A stretch of 64,000 bases of DNA, taken from NCBI RefSeq assembly GCF_004363095.1, contig NZ_SNYO01000005.1:247131-311130 (forward strand), read 5' to 3'. The translations under genes were made by a program, and so were the position numbers. The notes beneath the pieces are model-generated. The model was not told the origin of the DNA. It ran no database searches and worked only from the letters and a program-made list of their open reading frames with translations. Shown here one piece after another: positions 25,112 to 34,638 of the stretch (its first letter is position 1; each line of letters starts with the position of its first letter). Origin of the DNA: Actinomycetospora succinea (GTDB lineage: Bacteria; Actinomycetota; Actinomycetes; Mycobacteriales; Pseudonocardiaceae).

Positions 25112-27661
25112 ATGGCCCACGTCGCCCGGTCGAGGACCGGGCCCCCCGAGCTCCCGCCCGGCCACGTCCGGCGCGGGGCGCTGGAGGACGTCCTCGACCG
25201 GGGTGCCGACCGCGCCCTCGTGCTGCTCTCGGCGCCCCCGGGCTTCGGCAAGACCTCGCTGCTCGCCTCGTGGATCGGCGCCGACCACGGGCGCGCGACG
25301 GCCTGGGTGAGCCTGGAGCCCGAGGACCGCGATCCGCGCCGGCTGTGGAGCGCGGTCCTCGAGGCGCTGACGTCGCTGTCCGCGGTGCCGCCGTCCAGCA
25401 GGCTCCACCGCCTGGTGGTGTCCCGGTCGACGGTGGCGCCGGAGTTCCTCACCGAGCTCACCGAGGCGCTCGCGGCCCTGCCCACGCCGGTCCGGCTCGT
25501 GCTCGACGACGTCCAGCACCTCGCCGACCCGCTCTCGCGACAGGGGCTGGCGATGCTGCTGCGCGACGCCGGGCCGCTGTTCCGGCTCGTGCTCGCGGGG
25601 CGGCGGGACCCGCCGCTGCCGCTGCCGCGCCTGCGGATGGACGAGCGGGTCACCGAGCTGCGCGCCGGGCACCTGCAGTTCGCGCCCGACGAGTCGGCGG
25701 CGCTGCTGCACGCCTGCGGCCTGCACCTCGACGACGCGCAGGTCGCGGAGCTGCACGAGCGCACCGGGGGCTGGGTGGCCGGCCTGCGGCTCGCGGCGCT
25801 GTCGCTGCGCGACCACCCGCACCCCGAGCGCTTCCTCGAGGGGTTCTCGGGCGACGAACGACCGGTCGCCGACTACCTCGTCGACGAGGTCCTCGCCGGG
25901 CTCGCCGAGCCCCACCGCGAGGTGCTGCGCCGGATCAGCGTCGCCGCGCGGGTCCCGGCCGCGCTCGCCCCGCGGCTGACCGGGCGCACCGACGCCACCG
26001 AGGTGCTCGACGAGCTGGCCCGCGACACCGGTCTGGTCACGGGCAGCGGCGCGCCGGGCGACCCCTACCGGCTGCCCGAGCTGCTGCGCTCGCACCTCGT
26101 CGCCGACCTCGGCCGCCGCGGACCGGACCTCGTGGCCGGGCTCGACACGGTCGCGGCCGCCTGGTGGTCCGAGCAGGGCGAGCCGGTCGAGGCGCTCCGG
26201 CACGCCGCCCGCGCGGGCGACGGGGAGCTGCTCGCCGCGCTCGTCGGGCGCTGGGGGCCGTGGCTCGCCGGGCGGGGCGAGCACGCGGCGCTGGGGCGCG
26301 CGGTGAGCGCGGCGGACCGCGACGGGGCGCGCCCGGACGCCCGCCTCGCGACGGCCGCCGTCCACGGGCACCTCGCGCGCGGGGAGAGCGACGCGGCGCG
26401 GGACGCGCTGCGGCGGGCCCGGCGCGACCGCACCCCGGACCCCGACACCCGGGCCTTCCGCGCCGCGACCGAGCGGGTGCTGGGCCGCCGCCCGCCCGTC
26501 GACGACGAGCCCGTCCCCGCCGAGCCCGCCCTCGGGGCGCACGTGCGGGTCGGGCGCGGCGCGGCCGCCCTGCTCGCCGGCGAGGCGTCCCGCGCCCGCA
26601 CCGAGCTCGGGGCCGGCCTCGCGCTGGCGCACCGGGCCGGCCTCGACGTCGTCGCGCACCGCGGCCGCGCCCTGCTCGCCGCCGCGCTGTGGGTCGCCGG
26701 CGACGTGCCGCGGGCCCTCGAGGCCGCCGAGCGCGTCGTCGGCGAGCCCGACGCCGACGGGCCGGGCGCGGCGCCGTGGACCGCGATCGCCGGGGCCGTC
26801 GCCGCCCATGCGGCCCTGCTGCGCGCCGACCCCGCGGCCGCCCGCGACACCACCGAGGACGCCCCGCCGACCACCCCGGCGGTGCGGTTCGCGCGGCGCA
26901 GCGCCCACGGCGGGGCCGTGTTCGACCTCGGCGAGGGCCCGGCGGGCCTGCTCGCGCTGCAGGCGGCCCGGACCGAGCTCGGCGACGCCGACGTGCCGGG
27001 CGCCCTCGCCGCCGCCGCGGCCCTCCTCGAGCACCGCGCGGCCCTCGAGCTCGGCCACACCACCGCGGCCGGCGCCGTCGCCGCCTGGCTCGCCGGGCGC
27101 CGGCCCGCGAGCCCCGCCCTCGCGCTGATGCGCGGGTGGGGCGCGGTGGCGGCCGGCGACCCCGCCGCGGCCCGCGAGGCGATCGCCCCCCTGCTCGCCC
27201 GGCGCCCGCGCCCGAGCCCGGACGCGCTCGACGTCGAGGCCTGGCTGCTGGAGAGCGCCGGGCGCCTCGCGCGCGACGACCGTCCCGGCGCCCGGGCCGC
27301 GGCCCGCCACGCGGTGGGCCTCGCCGAGCCGCTCGGGGCGCTGCGGCCCTTCGCCCACGCCGACGGCGGGGTGCGCGCGCTGCTGGTGGACGAGCTCGCG
27401 ACCGGCGCGCCGCGCGCTGCGTTCGTCGCCCGGGCCCTGGCGGCAGGGGCGACCTCGCCGGGGGGCATCGCGCTGAGCGTCCGCGAGCACGACGTCCTCA
27501 CCCGCCTGCCCTCGCTGGAGAGCCTCGACGAGATCGCGAGCGAGCTCGACGTCTCCATCAACACGATCAAGACCCACGTCCGCGCCCTCTACGGCAAGCT
27601 CGGCGTCACGACGCGCCGGGACGCGGTGCTCGTCGCGCACGAGCAGGGCCTGCTGGGATGA
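25112..27661 (+). CDS. Large ATP-binding LuxR-family regulator (LAL/MalT-like), no. 1
   Basis: 849 residues. An N-terminal NTPase has Walker A APPGFGKTS (41-49) and Walker B VRLVLDDVQHL near 128, then a helical repeat region (roughly 350-770, Ala/Leu/Arg-rich, TPR-like) and a C-terminal LuxR/GerE helix-turn-helix: LSVREHDVLTRLPSLESLDE, IASELDVSINTIKTHVRALY. Members such as MalT bind ATP and an effector, oligomerise and activate promoters. ATG 25112 is used (GAGG 8 nt upstream); GTG 25088 is possible. The stop overlaps the next MFS start by 4 nt. Its effector is unknown. It is one of three paralogues at the centre of the proposed regulon. Confidence 0.9.
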   Translation: MAHVARSRTGPPELPPGHVRRGALEDVLDRGADRALVLLSAPPGFGKTSLLASWIGADHGRATAWVSLEPEDRDPRRLWSAVLEALTSLSAVPPSSRLHRLVVSRSTVAPEFLTELTEALAALPTPVRLVLDDVQHLADPLSRQGLAMLLRDAGPLFRLVLAGRRDPPLPLPRLRMDERVTELRAGHLQFAPDESAALLHACGLHLDDAQVAELHERTGGWVAGLRLAALSLRDHPHPERFLEGFSGDERPVADYLVDEVLAGLAEPHREVLRRISVAARVPAALAPRLTGRTDATEVLDELARDTGLVTGSGAPGDPYRLPELLRSHLVADLGRRGPDLVAGLDTVAAAWWSEQGEPVEALRHAARAGDGELLAALVGRWGPWLAGRGEHAALGRAVSAADRDGARPDARLATAAVHGHLARGESDAARDALRRARRDRTPDPDTRAFRAATERVLGRRPPVDDEPVPAEPALGAHVRVGRGAAALLAGEASRARTELGAGLALAHRAGLDVVAHRGRALLAAALWVAGDVPRALEAAERVVGEPDADGPGAAPWTAIAGAVAAHAALLRADPAAARDTTEDAPPTTPAVRFARRSAHGGAVFDLGEGPAGLLALQAARTELGDADVPGALAAAAALLEHRAALELGHTTAAGAVAAWLAGRRPASPALALMRGWGAVAAGDPAAAREAIAPLLARRPRPSPDALDVEAWLLESAGRLARDDRPGARAAARHAVGLAEPLGALRPFAHADGGVRALLVDELATGAPRAAFVARALAAGATSPGGIALSVREHDVLTRLPSLESLDEIASELDVSINTIKTHVRALYGKLGVTTRRDAVLVAHEQGLLG

Positions 27662-28905
27662 GCGCGCCTTCGCCCCGTGCCGTCCTCGCGCTGCTCACGG
27701 GCCTGATGCTCGTCGACTTCGCCGACCGGCAGGTCCTCGTGGCCGCGTTCCCGTACCTGCGCGCGGAGTGGGGGCTCGCCGACACCACGCTCGGCGCACT
27801 GGTCTCCGTCGTGACCCTGACCGTGGCGCTCGGCGCGCTGCCCGCCGCCTCGCTGGTGGACCGGTGGAGCCGGACGCGGGCCATCGCCCTCATGGGCACG
27901 GTCTGGAGCGCGGCGGCGGCCGCCTCGGCGTTCGCGCCCGGACCGGGGACGCTGCTCGCCGCCCGGATCGGGGTCGGCGCCGGCGAGGCGGGCTACGGAC
28001 CGGCCGGTGGCGCGCTGCTCGCCACCCTGTTCCCGGCGCAGCGCCGGGCCGCCGTGCTCGGCGTGTTCCAGGCCGCCGGGCCGCTCGGGACCGTCGTGGG
28101 CATGCTGCTCGGCAGCGCGGTCGCGGCGCAGTGGGGCTGGCGGTGGGCCGTCGCCGTCATGGTCGTGCCGGGGCTGCTGCTCGCGCTCGCCGTGCTGCGG
28201 GTCCGCGACTACCCGACGGTGCGCACGGTCCCCCGCGGGCCCCGCGCCGTCGCCGGCGTCCTGCGCACGCGCACCGTCGTCGCGGCGGTCACCGGCATGG
28301 TGCTGCTGCTCGTCGTCGCGTCGTCGCTGTACACGTGGCTGCCGACCCACTTCGAGCGCGACCTCCACCTCGCCCCGGCGCAGGCCGGCGGGCTGGCCGC
28401 GGTCGTGATGCTCGCCGGCGTGGCCGGCACCGCGGGCGCCGGGCTGCTCACCGACCGCGCCGCCCGCCGCGACCCCGGCGCCCGGCTGCGGACGCCGGTC
28501 CTCGCGGGCCTCGCGACCACCGCCCTGCTCGTGCCGGCGTTCACGCTCGTGCCCGCCGGGCCGGGCCAGGTCGCCCTGGTGCTGCTCGGCGCGGCGGCCG
28601 TCACGGCGGCCGTCGGGCCCGCGGCGGCGGTCGTCGTGGACGTGACCCACCCCGGCGTGCGGGCCACCGCGTTCTCCGTGCTCGTCGTGGCCCAGAACCT
28701 CCTCGGGCTCACCGTCGGCCCGGTCCTCACCGGCGCCCTCGCCGACACCATCGGCCTCACCACCGCGTTCGCGCTCCTCGCCGCCCTCGGCGTCGTCGCG
28801 GCCGGCGCGTTCCTGGTGGCGGCGCGCGCGTACCCCGGCGACCGCGCGGCGGTCCTCGGTCCGGACGCCGTCCCCGCCGATCTCCGTCCGACGGGCGGGG
28901 GGTAG
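27658..28905 (+). CDS. MFS transporter between two LuxR-type regulators
   Basis: 415 residues with 12 TM segments. The N terminus LLTGLMLVDFADRQVLVAAFPYL and the motif VDRWSRTRAIALMGTVWS are typical of spinster/ACS-like MFS proteins, as is GVGAGEAGYGPAGGALL. The start overlaps the LuxR gene's stop (ATGA), so it is translationally coupled; the next LuxR gene begins 4 nt after its stop. It could import or export the effector that the regulators sense. The substrate is not known. Confidence 0.88.
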   Translation: MSAPSPRAVLALLTGLMLVDFADRQVLVAAFPYLRAEWGLADTTLGALVSVVTLTVALGALPAASLVDRWSRTRAIALMGTVWSAAAAASAFAPGPGTLLAARIGVGAGEAGYGPAGGALLATLFPAQRRAAVLGVFQAAGPLGTVVGMLLGSAVAAQWGWRWAVAVMVVPGLLLALAVLRVRDYPTVRTVPRGPRAVAGVLRTRTVVAAVTGMVLLLVVASSLYTWLPTHFERDLHLAPAQAGGLAAVVMLAGVAGTAGAGLLTDRAARRDPGARLRTPVLAGLATTALLVPAFTLVPAGPGQVALVLLGAAAVTAAVGPAAAVVVDVTHPGVRATAFSVLVVAQNLLGLTVGPVLTGALADTIGLTTAFALLAALGVVAAGAFLVAARAYPGDRAAVLGPDAVPADLRPTGGG

Positions 28906-28909
28906 CGCC

Positions 28910-31636
28910 GTGGCCACCCGTCGCGCCACCTCGTCGGGCCCCGTCGTCGCGGGGCCGTGGCCCGCTGCCTCCACGGGGTCGACGGCCCCGGCCGCCCCTC
29001 CCCCGGCCGCGCCCCGTGCCGACGCCGAGCACGCCGTCCCGGTGGCCACGCACGTCGTCGGGCGCCCGCGGCTGCACGCCCAGCTCGACCGGGCCGTCGC
29101 CGACGCGGCGATGACCCTGGTCGTGGGGCCGGCCGGCTGGGGCAAGACGCTCCTCGTGAGCTCCTGGCTGGCCGCGGGCGCCGGGGGCCGCGAGGCCGCC
29201 TGGGTGACGCTCGGCGCCGGCCACGACGAGCCGCGGGCGTTCTGGGCCGCGCTCGCCCGCGCCGTCGGGTCGGCGGCGGGCCCGGCCACGGCCGCGGCGC
29301 TGCGCGGGCTCGACGGCCGCCTCGGCGGCGGCGCCGACCCGGACGAGCTGCCCGGCGCGTTCGCGCACGCGCTGCGCCAGGCGGAGCGGCCCGTGGTCCT
29401 CGTCCTCGACGACCTCCACGAGGTGTCCTCGCCCGCGGTGCACCGGGGGCTGCAGAGCCTGGTCGAGCGCCCCGTGCCCTCGCTCGCGCTCGTCGCCACC
29501 ACGCGGCACGACCCGCCGTGGCCGCGGACCCGCCTGCTCATGGCCGGGCTGGTCGCGGAGGTCCGGCCCGACGACCTCGCCTTCCGCGACGACGAGGCCT
29601 CGGCGCTGTTCGCCCAGCTCGGGGTGGCCGCGCAGGGCGAGCACGTCCGGGAGATGGTGGCGCGGACCGGGGGCTGGGCGGCGGGCATGCGCCTCGCCGC
29701 GCTGGACCTCGCCACGCGCCCGGACGTCGACGCCGCGGTCGCCGCGTTCTCCGGCGACGCGCACAGCGTCTCGGGGTACCTGCTCGACGAGGTCCTCGGC
29801 CGCCAGCCCCCCGAGCTCGTGGCGTTCCTCGAGCGGATCAGCGTCGTCGACCTCGTGTGCGCCGACCTCGCCGACGCGATCACCGGGGGCGGCGACGGCG
29901 AGGCCCGCCTCGCCGAGCTCTCCGCGGCCCACCTGTTCGTCCAGGCGCTCGACCACCCCGGGCGCTGGTACCGGCTGCACCGCCTCGTGCTCGACGTCCT
30001 GCGCGCGCGCCCGGCGTCCCGTCGCGACCGCCGCGAGCGCCACCGCCGGGCCGCCGACTGGTTCCGGCACCGCGGGATGCCGCTCGAGGCGCTGCGCTCG
30101 GCGGTGCAGGGCGAGCTGTGGGCCCTCGCCGCCGAGGTCGTCGCCGCGCACCTCGCCGCGCTCGTCCTGCGCGGGTCCGCCGACGGGGTCATCCGGGTCC
30201 TCGGCGACATCCCGGAACCGGTCCTGCTCGAGCGCCCGGAGCTCGCGACCGCGCTCGCCGGCGCCCGCGTGGCCCTCGGCGACACGACCCAGGTCCCGGC
30301 CCTGCTCGCCGCCGCCCGGCGGGGCGCCGGCGCGCTCGGCGAGCGCCGCCGGCAGCGCCTCGAGGTCCACCACGCCCTCATCGAGGCCGCGCACGCCCGC
30401 GCCCGCGGCGACCTCGACGCCGTGGCGCTCGCCTACCGCCCGGTCACCCTCGACGTGGCCGCCCTCGACCGCTACGGCGTGCTCGACGCGGCGATCGTGC
30501 CGGCGGTCGTGCTGGCCAACCTCGGCACCGCGGAGCTGTGGACGGGGGACCTCGCCGCCGCCGACGGCCACCTGCGCGAGACCGCCGACGGCGCCGGCCC
30601 GGCGACGCTCCCCCGCGTCAACGCCGCCGCGCACCTCGCCCTGCTCTCCTGCGAGCGCGGCGAGCTGGACGCCGCGGAGCAGCGGGCCCGCGCGGTGATC
30701 GGGACCGCCGAGGAGGCGGGGTGGGCGCGCATGCCGCAGGTCGCCACCGCCTACCTGGCGATGGCCCGGGTGGCGATCGACCGCGGCGAGCCCGGTGCCG
30801 CCGAGCGCTGGCTCTCCCTGCTCGCCGAGGTCGAGGAGGTCGCGCCGGAGCCCCAGGTCCAGCTCGCCCGCGCGCTGACGCTCGCCGACCGCCAGGACGC
30901 CGCCGGCCACACGGAGGACGCCCTCGCCCGGCTACGGTCGGCGGACACCCGGGCGGGGTCGTGGACGCCGCCCCGCCCGCTGGCCGAGCAGTGGCGCCTG
31001 GGCGAGGCCGACCTCCTGGCGCGCTCCGGCAACCCCGACGCCGCGCGGGCGGTGGCCGGCCGCCTCGGCACGCCGCGCACCGACGGCGGCCGGGTCGCCG
31101 CCGCCCGACTGCTCGGCCACCTCGGGGACGACGGCGTCGAGGAGGCCCTGGGCGACACGGCGGCGAGCGCGCTCCCCCGGGTCCGGACGGGCGCCGGCGT
31201 GGTCGCGGCGCTCGCCGCCGAGCGCGCCGGCGCCCCGGAGCGCGCGGCGGCGCTGCTCGAGGACGCCCTGCTGACCGCCGCGCCCCACGCGCTGCGCCGC
31301 CCGTTCCTCGCCGAGCCGGCGCTCGCCGACGTCCTGCGGCGTCGGGTCGACCGGGGCAGCGGCGCCGTGGGCTTCGCGGTGGACCTCCTCGAGCGCCTCA
31401 CCGGCACGCCCGCCGACCACGGCGCGCCCCGCCCGCCACTCGCCGAGCCCCTCACCGAGCGTGAGGCGACGATGCTGCGCTACCTCGCCAGCACCCTGTC
31501 GAACCCCGAGATCGCCGCCGAGCTCTACGTCTCGGTCAACACCGTGAAGTCCCACCAACGGGCCGTGTACCGCAAGCTCGGGGCGTCCGGTCGGCGGGAG
31601 GCGGTCCGCCGAGCGCGCGCCCTCGGATTGCTGTGA
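28910..31636 (+). CDS. Large ATP-binding LuxR-family regulator (LAL/MalT-like), no. 2
   Basis: 908 residues. After a 50-residue Pro/Ala-rich start, Walker A VGPAGWGKTLL is at 72-82 and Walker B VLVLDDLHEV near 168. A long helical, TPR-like region follows, then the LuxR helix-turn-helix: LTEREATMLRYLASTLSNPE, IAAELYVSVNTVKSHQRAVY, KLGASGRREAV. GTG 28910 follows the MFS stop after 4 nt. It shares architecture with the regulators on both sides but is the most diverged of the three. Confidence 0.9.
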   Translation: MATRRATSSGPVVAGPWPAASTGSTAPAAPPPAAPRADAEHAVPVATHVVGRPRLHAQLDRAVADAAMTLVVGPAGWGKTLLVSSWLAAGAGGREAAWVTLGAGHDEPRAFWAALARAVGSAAGPATAAALRGLDGRLGGGADPDELPGAFAHALRQAERPVVLVLDDLHEVSSPAVHRGLQSLVERPVPSLALVATTRHDPPWPRTRLLMAGLVAEVRPDDLAFRDDEASALFAQLGVAAQGEHVREMVARTGGWAAGMRLAALDLATRPDVDAAVAAFSGDAHSVSGYLLDEVLGRQPPELVAFLERISVVDLVCADLADAITGGGDGEARLAELSAAHLFVQALDHPGRWYRLHRLVLDVLRARPASRRDRRERHRRAADWFRHRGMPLEALRSAVQGELWALAAEVVAAHLAALVLRGSADGVIRVLGDIPEPVLLERPELATALAGARVALGDTTQVPALLAAARRGAGALGERRRQRLEVHHALIEAAHARARGDLDAVALAYRPVTLDVAALDRYGVLDAAIVPAVVLANLGTAELWTGDLAAADGHLRETADGAGPATLPRVNAAAHLALLSCERGELDAAEQRARAVIGTAEEAGWARMPQVATAYLAMARVAIDRGEPGAAERWLSLLAEVEEVAPEPQVQLARALTLADRQDAAGHTEDALARLRSADTRAGSWTPPRPLAEQWRLGEADLLARSGNPDAARAVAGRLGTPRTDGGRVAAARLLGHLGDDGVEEALGDTAASALPRVRTGAGVVAALAAERAGAPERAAALLEDALLTAAPHALRRPFLAEPALADVLRRRVDRGSGAVGFAVDLLERLTGTPADHGAPRPPLAEPLTEREATMLRYLASTLSNPEIAAELYVSVNTVKSHQRAVYRKLGASGRREAVRRARALGLL

Positions 31637-31656
31637 GTGGCCATGCTCGCGACCCG

Positions 31657-31702
31657 CTCACCCTCATCCGCCTCATCCTCGGCGAAGGACGCCGCCTCAC
31701 CC
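31657..31702 (+). promoter_or_regulatory. Tandem half-sites before LuxR regulator no. 3
   Basis: Four copies of the left half of the regulon box, YTCAYCC, occur at 31657, 31663, 31672 and 31696 in the 90-bp gap before the third regulator. No matching right halves are present, so this is not a standard box. It may reflect autoregulation or chance in GC-rich DNA. Confidence 0.3.
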
Positions 31703-31726
31703 GGGCACGCGCCACTCTCCGTGGTC

Positions 31727-34258
31727 ATGGTCCGCATTCCCGCGAGCAGGACGGCCGTCCCGGCGCTGCCCGCCTGGCTGGTCCGGCGCCCGGCGCTGTG
31801 GCGGCGCCTCGAGTCCGCCCGGCCCGGCCAGCTGGTCGCGGTGATCGCGCCCGCCGGGTCGGGCAAGACCGTCCTGCTCGCCGAGTGGGCCCGCCACGGC
31901 GGGGGCCCGCCGACGGCGTGGGCCGGTCTCGACCGCGACGACGCCGACCCCGACCGGTTCTGGTCGGTGGTGCTCGCGGCCGTGCTCGCCACCGGCGCCG
32001 TCCCCGCCGGCAGCCCGCTGCACGAGCTGGCCGAGCGGGGCGCGACGGGTGAGGACCTCGCGGATGCCCTGCTCGAGGGGCTGGGCACGCTGCGTCCCGC
32101 GATCCGCCTCGTCCTCGACGACGTCCACGTCCTCACCGAGCGCCAGGCCGGGGTGCGCGCGCTGGCCCGGCTGGTGCGCCACCGGCCCGCGGGGGTGCAC
32201 CTGGTGCTCGCGGCGCGCTCCGACCCCGCCGTCGGCCTGCCCCGGCTCCGCCTCGAGGACGGGCTGCGCGAGCTGCGCGCCGACGGCCTGCGGTTCTCCC
32301 TCGACGCCACCGCCGCGCTCGCCGAGGCCAGCGGGGTCGCGCTCGACGCCGACGACGTCGTCACCCTGCACCGGCGCACGGAGGGCTGGGCCGCCGGCCT
32401 GCGCCTCGCGGTGCTCGCGCTGCGCGGCGGCGAGGGGTCCGGGGAGTCGTTCCTCGCCCGCTTCTCCGGGGACGACCGGTCGGTCGCCGACTACCTCGGC
32501 GGCGAGCTCCTCGACGGCCTCGCCCCCGACGACCGCGAGCTGCTCGCCGACCTCAGCGTCTGCCGACGCCTCCCGGACGCCCTCGCGGTCACGTTGACCG
32601 GGCGCGCCGACGTCGCCCGGCGGCTGGAGGAGGTCGCGCACGGGATCGGCATGGTCGAGCGCGTCGGGCCCGACGAGCACCACGTCCACGCCCTCCTGCG
32701 CTCCCACCTGGTCGCCGACCTGGCCCGGCGGCGGCCCGAGCACTGCCGCCGCCAGCACGCCGCGGCCGCCCGGTGGTGGGCCGAGCACGACGAGCCCGCC
32801 CACGCCCTGCGCCACGCCGAGCGCGCCGAGGACCCAGCCCTGACCGCGGAGCTCCTGGGCCGGCTCGCCGTCCCGCTGCTGCTGCGCGGGGAGCTCCCCG
32901 CGCTGCGCCGGGCGCTGGGCACGGTCGGCCTTAGCGCCGTCGGCGCCGACCCGGGCCTCGCGCTCGCCGCCGCGCTCGTCCACCTCGAGGCGCGCGAGCT
33001 CCCGGCCGCCATGGCGCGGCTGCGCCTCGCGGCCCGGGCGTGGCCCGCGGCGCCCGCGCCGGACCTCGCCGCCCTGCGCGCGGCGGCCGAGCTGCTCGCC
33101 GGGACCGAGCCGGCGCACCCCGTCACGGCGCCCGAGGACCCGGGGCTCGCCGGCCTGCTGCACCTCGCCCGCGGCACCGCCCTGCTCGCGGCCTCCCCGG
33201 CCGACACCGCCACCGCCCGCGCCGAGCTGCACCGCGCGCTGGCCCCGGCCCGCGCCGGGCGGCTCGTCCGGCTCGAGGTCGCCACCTTCGCCGAGCTCGC
33301 CCTCGCCGCCGTCGTCGAGGGCGACCCGGGCGGGGTGACGGGGCCCGCCGAGGCCGCCCTGGAGACCGCGGGCCGCCCGGCGTGGACCGCGCGGACCGCG
33401 GCGCTGCTCGCCTGGTCGGACCTGCTGCGCGGCGACCCCGGCCGCGCCGCCGACCGGTGCGCGGGCGTCCTGGAGCTCCCCGACCGGCTCGCCCCCGCGG
33501 ACCGCTACGCCCTGCGCGCGGTGCACGGCGCCGCCGTCGGCGACCTCGGCCGCCGCGGCGCCGGGCTCACCGAGGCCCGCGAGGCGCGGGTCGCGCTCGG
33601 CGACGCGCTGCTCCCGGCGCCGCTGGTCGGCGCGCTGGCGCTGCTCGAGCACCGCGCCGCGCTGCTGCTCGGCAACCTGCGCGTCGCGGGCGAGGTCACC
33701 GCCTGGCTGGCCGGGCGCGTCGGCGACACCGACGAGGGTGCCCTGATGCGGGCGTGCACCGAGGCCGCCACGGGCCGGTGGGAGGCCGCGCGCGCGGGCG
33801 TCGCCGCGCTGCGCCGCTCCGGCCGGGCGCCGGCGACGGTGCTCGTCGAGGCCGGGCTCCTCGACGCCGAGGCCGCGCTGCGCGCCGACGACACCGCCCG
33901 CGGCCGGGCCGCGCTCGACGCCGCCCTCACCGCCGCGCGCGACCGCGACCTCGTGCGCCCGTTCGCGCTCGCCGGCCCCCGGACCCGGGCGCTGCTGCGC
34001 GAGCACCCCGCGACGTCCGCCCGGGTCGCCGCCGCCTGCGCCGCGGTCACCGACGAGCCCGCGCCGCCGCTCAGCGAGCGCGAGCTGGTCATCCTCGCCC
34101 TGCTCCCGTCGCTGCTCGACGCCCCGACGATGGCCGACGAGCTCGTGGTCTCGGTCAACACCGTCAAGACCCAGATCCGCTCGATCTACGCGAAGCTCGG
34201 GGTGTCGTCCCGGCGGGGCGCGGTCACCGAGGCCCAGGAGCGCGGGCTGCTCGTCTGA
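31727..34258 (+). CDS. Large ATP-binding LuxR-family regulator (LAL/MalT-like), no. 3
   Basis: 843 residues. Walker A APAGSGKTVLL is at 41-51, Walker B IRLVLDDVHVL near 127, and a domain GWAAGLRLAVLALRGGEGSG plus DDRSVADYLGGELLDGL closely matches regulator no. 1, showing tandem duplication. The C-terminal helix-turn-helix is LSERELVILALLPSLLDAPT, MADELVVSVNTVKTQIRSIY, KLGVSSRRGAV. ATG 31727 is used because upstream codons from 31637 are not conserved; GTG 31721 is also possible. The gene is followed by a regulon box and a small protein gene. Confidence 0.88.
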   Translation: MVRIPASRTAVPALPAWLVRRPALWRRLESARPGQLVAVIAPAGSGKTVLLAEWARHGGGPPTAWAGLDRDDADPDRFWSVVLAAVLATGAVPAGSPLHELAERGATGEDLADALLEGLGTLRPAIRLVLDDVHVLTERQAGVRALARLVRHRPAGVHLVLAARSDPAVGLPRLRLEDGLRELRADGLRFSLDATAALAEASGVALDADDVVTLHRRTEGWAAGLRLAVLALRGGEGSGESFLARFSGDDRSVADYLGGELLDGLAPDDRELLADLSVCRRLPDALAVTLTGRADVARRLEEVAHGIGMVERVGPDEHHVHALLRSHLVADLARRRPEHCRRQHAAAARWWAEHDEPAHALRHAERAEDPALTAELLGRLAVPLLLRGELPALRRALGTVGLSAVGADPGLALAAALVHLEARELPAAMARLRLAARAWPAAPAPDLAALRAAAELLAGTEPAHPVTAPEDPGLAGLLHLARGTALLAASPADTATARAELHRALAPARAGRLVRLEVATFAELALAAVVEGDPGGVTGPAEAALETAGRPAWTARTAALLAWSDLLRGDPGRAADRCAGVLELPDRLAPADRYALRAVHGAAVGDLGRRGAGLTEAREARVALGDALLPAPLVGALALLEHRAALLLGNLRVAGEVTAWLAGRVGDTDEGALMRACTEAATGRWEAARAGVAALRRSGRAPATVLVEAGLLDAEAALRADDTARGRAALDAALTAARDRDLVRPFALAGPRTRALLREHPATSARVAAACAAVTDEPAPPLSERELVILALLPSLLDAPTMADELVVSVNTVKTQIRSIYAKLGVSSRRGAVTEAQERGLLV

Positions 34259-34271
34259 CGTTCCGGTGCCG

Positions 34272-34290
34272 TTCACCTGCCCGGGATGAG
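34272..34290 (+). promoter_or_regulatory. Regulon box for the small-protein gene at 34354
   Basis: TTCACCT-N5-GGATGAG. GACGAT (34313-34318) starts 32 nt after its centre, and the start codon is 73 nt from the centre, exactly as for the DUF7144 operon. Confidence 0.7.
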
Positions 34291-34353
34291 GCGGCCCGAC
34301 CGCCCCGCGGACGACGATCGTCGGCGAACGAGCAGACGAGCGAGGAGACGGCC

Positions 34354-34569
34354 GTGTCGGGACGCTTCGAGATCCGTGTCAGCGGTCGCCTCTCCGACCG
34401 GGCGCGGGCCGCCTTCCCCGACATGGCCGTCGTCGAGGTGCCCGCGGAGACCGTGCTGTCGGGCGTCTCGCAGGACGACGACGAGGTGCACGGCATCCTC
34501 GACCGCATCCAGGCGCTCGGCCTCGAGCTGGTCTCGCTGCGGCAGGTGCGGGAGACCGACGAGTCCTGA
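34354..34569 (+). CDS. Small protein, paralogue of the 22183-22401 gene
   Basis: 71 residues: RFEIRVSGRLSDRARAAFPD, MAVVEVPAETVLSGVSQDDD, EVHGILDRIQALGLELVSLR. It aligns along its whole length with the product at 22183-22401. GTG 34354 has GAGGAG upstream. Its promoter has a regulon box 73 nt away. It lies between the third LuxR gene and a strong terminator. Two copies in one regulon suggest a structural or signalling role, but none can be assigned. Confidence 0.72.
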   Translation: MSGRFEIRVSGRLSDRARAAFPDMAVVEVPAETVLSGVSQDDDEVHGILDRIQALGLELVSLRQVRETDES

Positions 34570-34574
34570 ACGTG

Positions 34575-34611
34575 CGACGACCCGCCGGCGGAAGACGCCG
34601 GCGGGTCGTCG
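34575..34611. terminator. Strong stem-loop terminator between convergent genes
   Basis: CGACGACCCGCCGGC (34575-34589) pairs perfectly with 34597-34611, a 15-bp stem with a 7-nt loop, between the small-protein gene and the convergent DUF1269 gene. Confidence 0.8.
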
Positions 34612-34638
34612 GGGGCGGTACTGGTCAGCGCGGGACGC

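Noticed and set aside
25053..25310. A short frame upstream of and overlapping LuxR regulator 1
   Set aside because: It overlaps the regulator in another frame and has no conservation or ribosome-binding site.
22457..27640. A 1727-codon open frame on the minus strand
   Set aside because: It runs antisense to the arylsulfatase and first LuxR genes, with no domain or ribosome-binding site; long antisense frames are common in GC-rich DNA.
31633..31726. An N-terminal extension of LuxR regulator 3 from 31637
   Set aside because: The residues encoded here are not like the LAL N terminus; ATG 31727 matches regulator 1 better, leaving 90 bp of control DNA.
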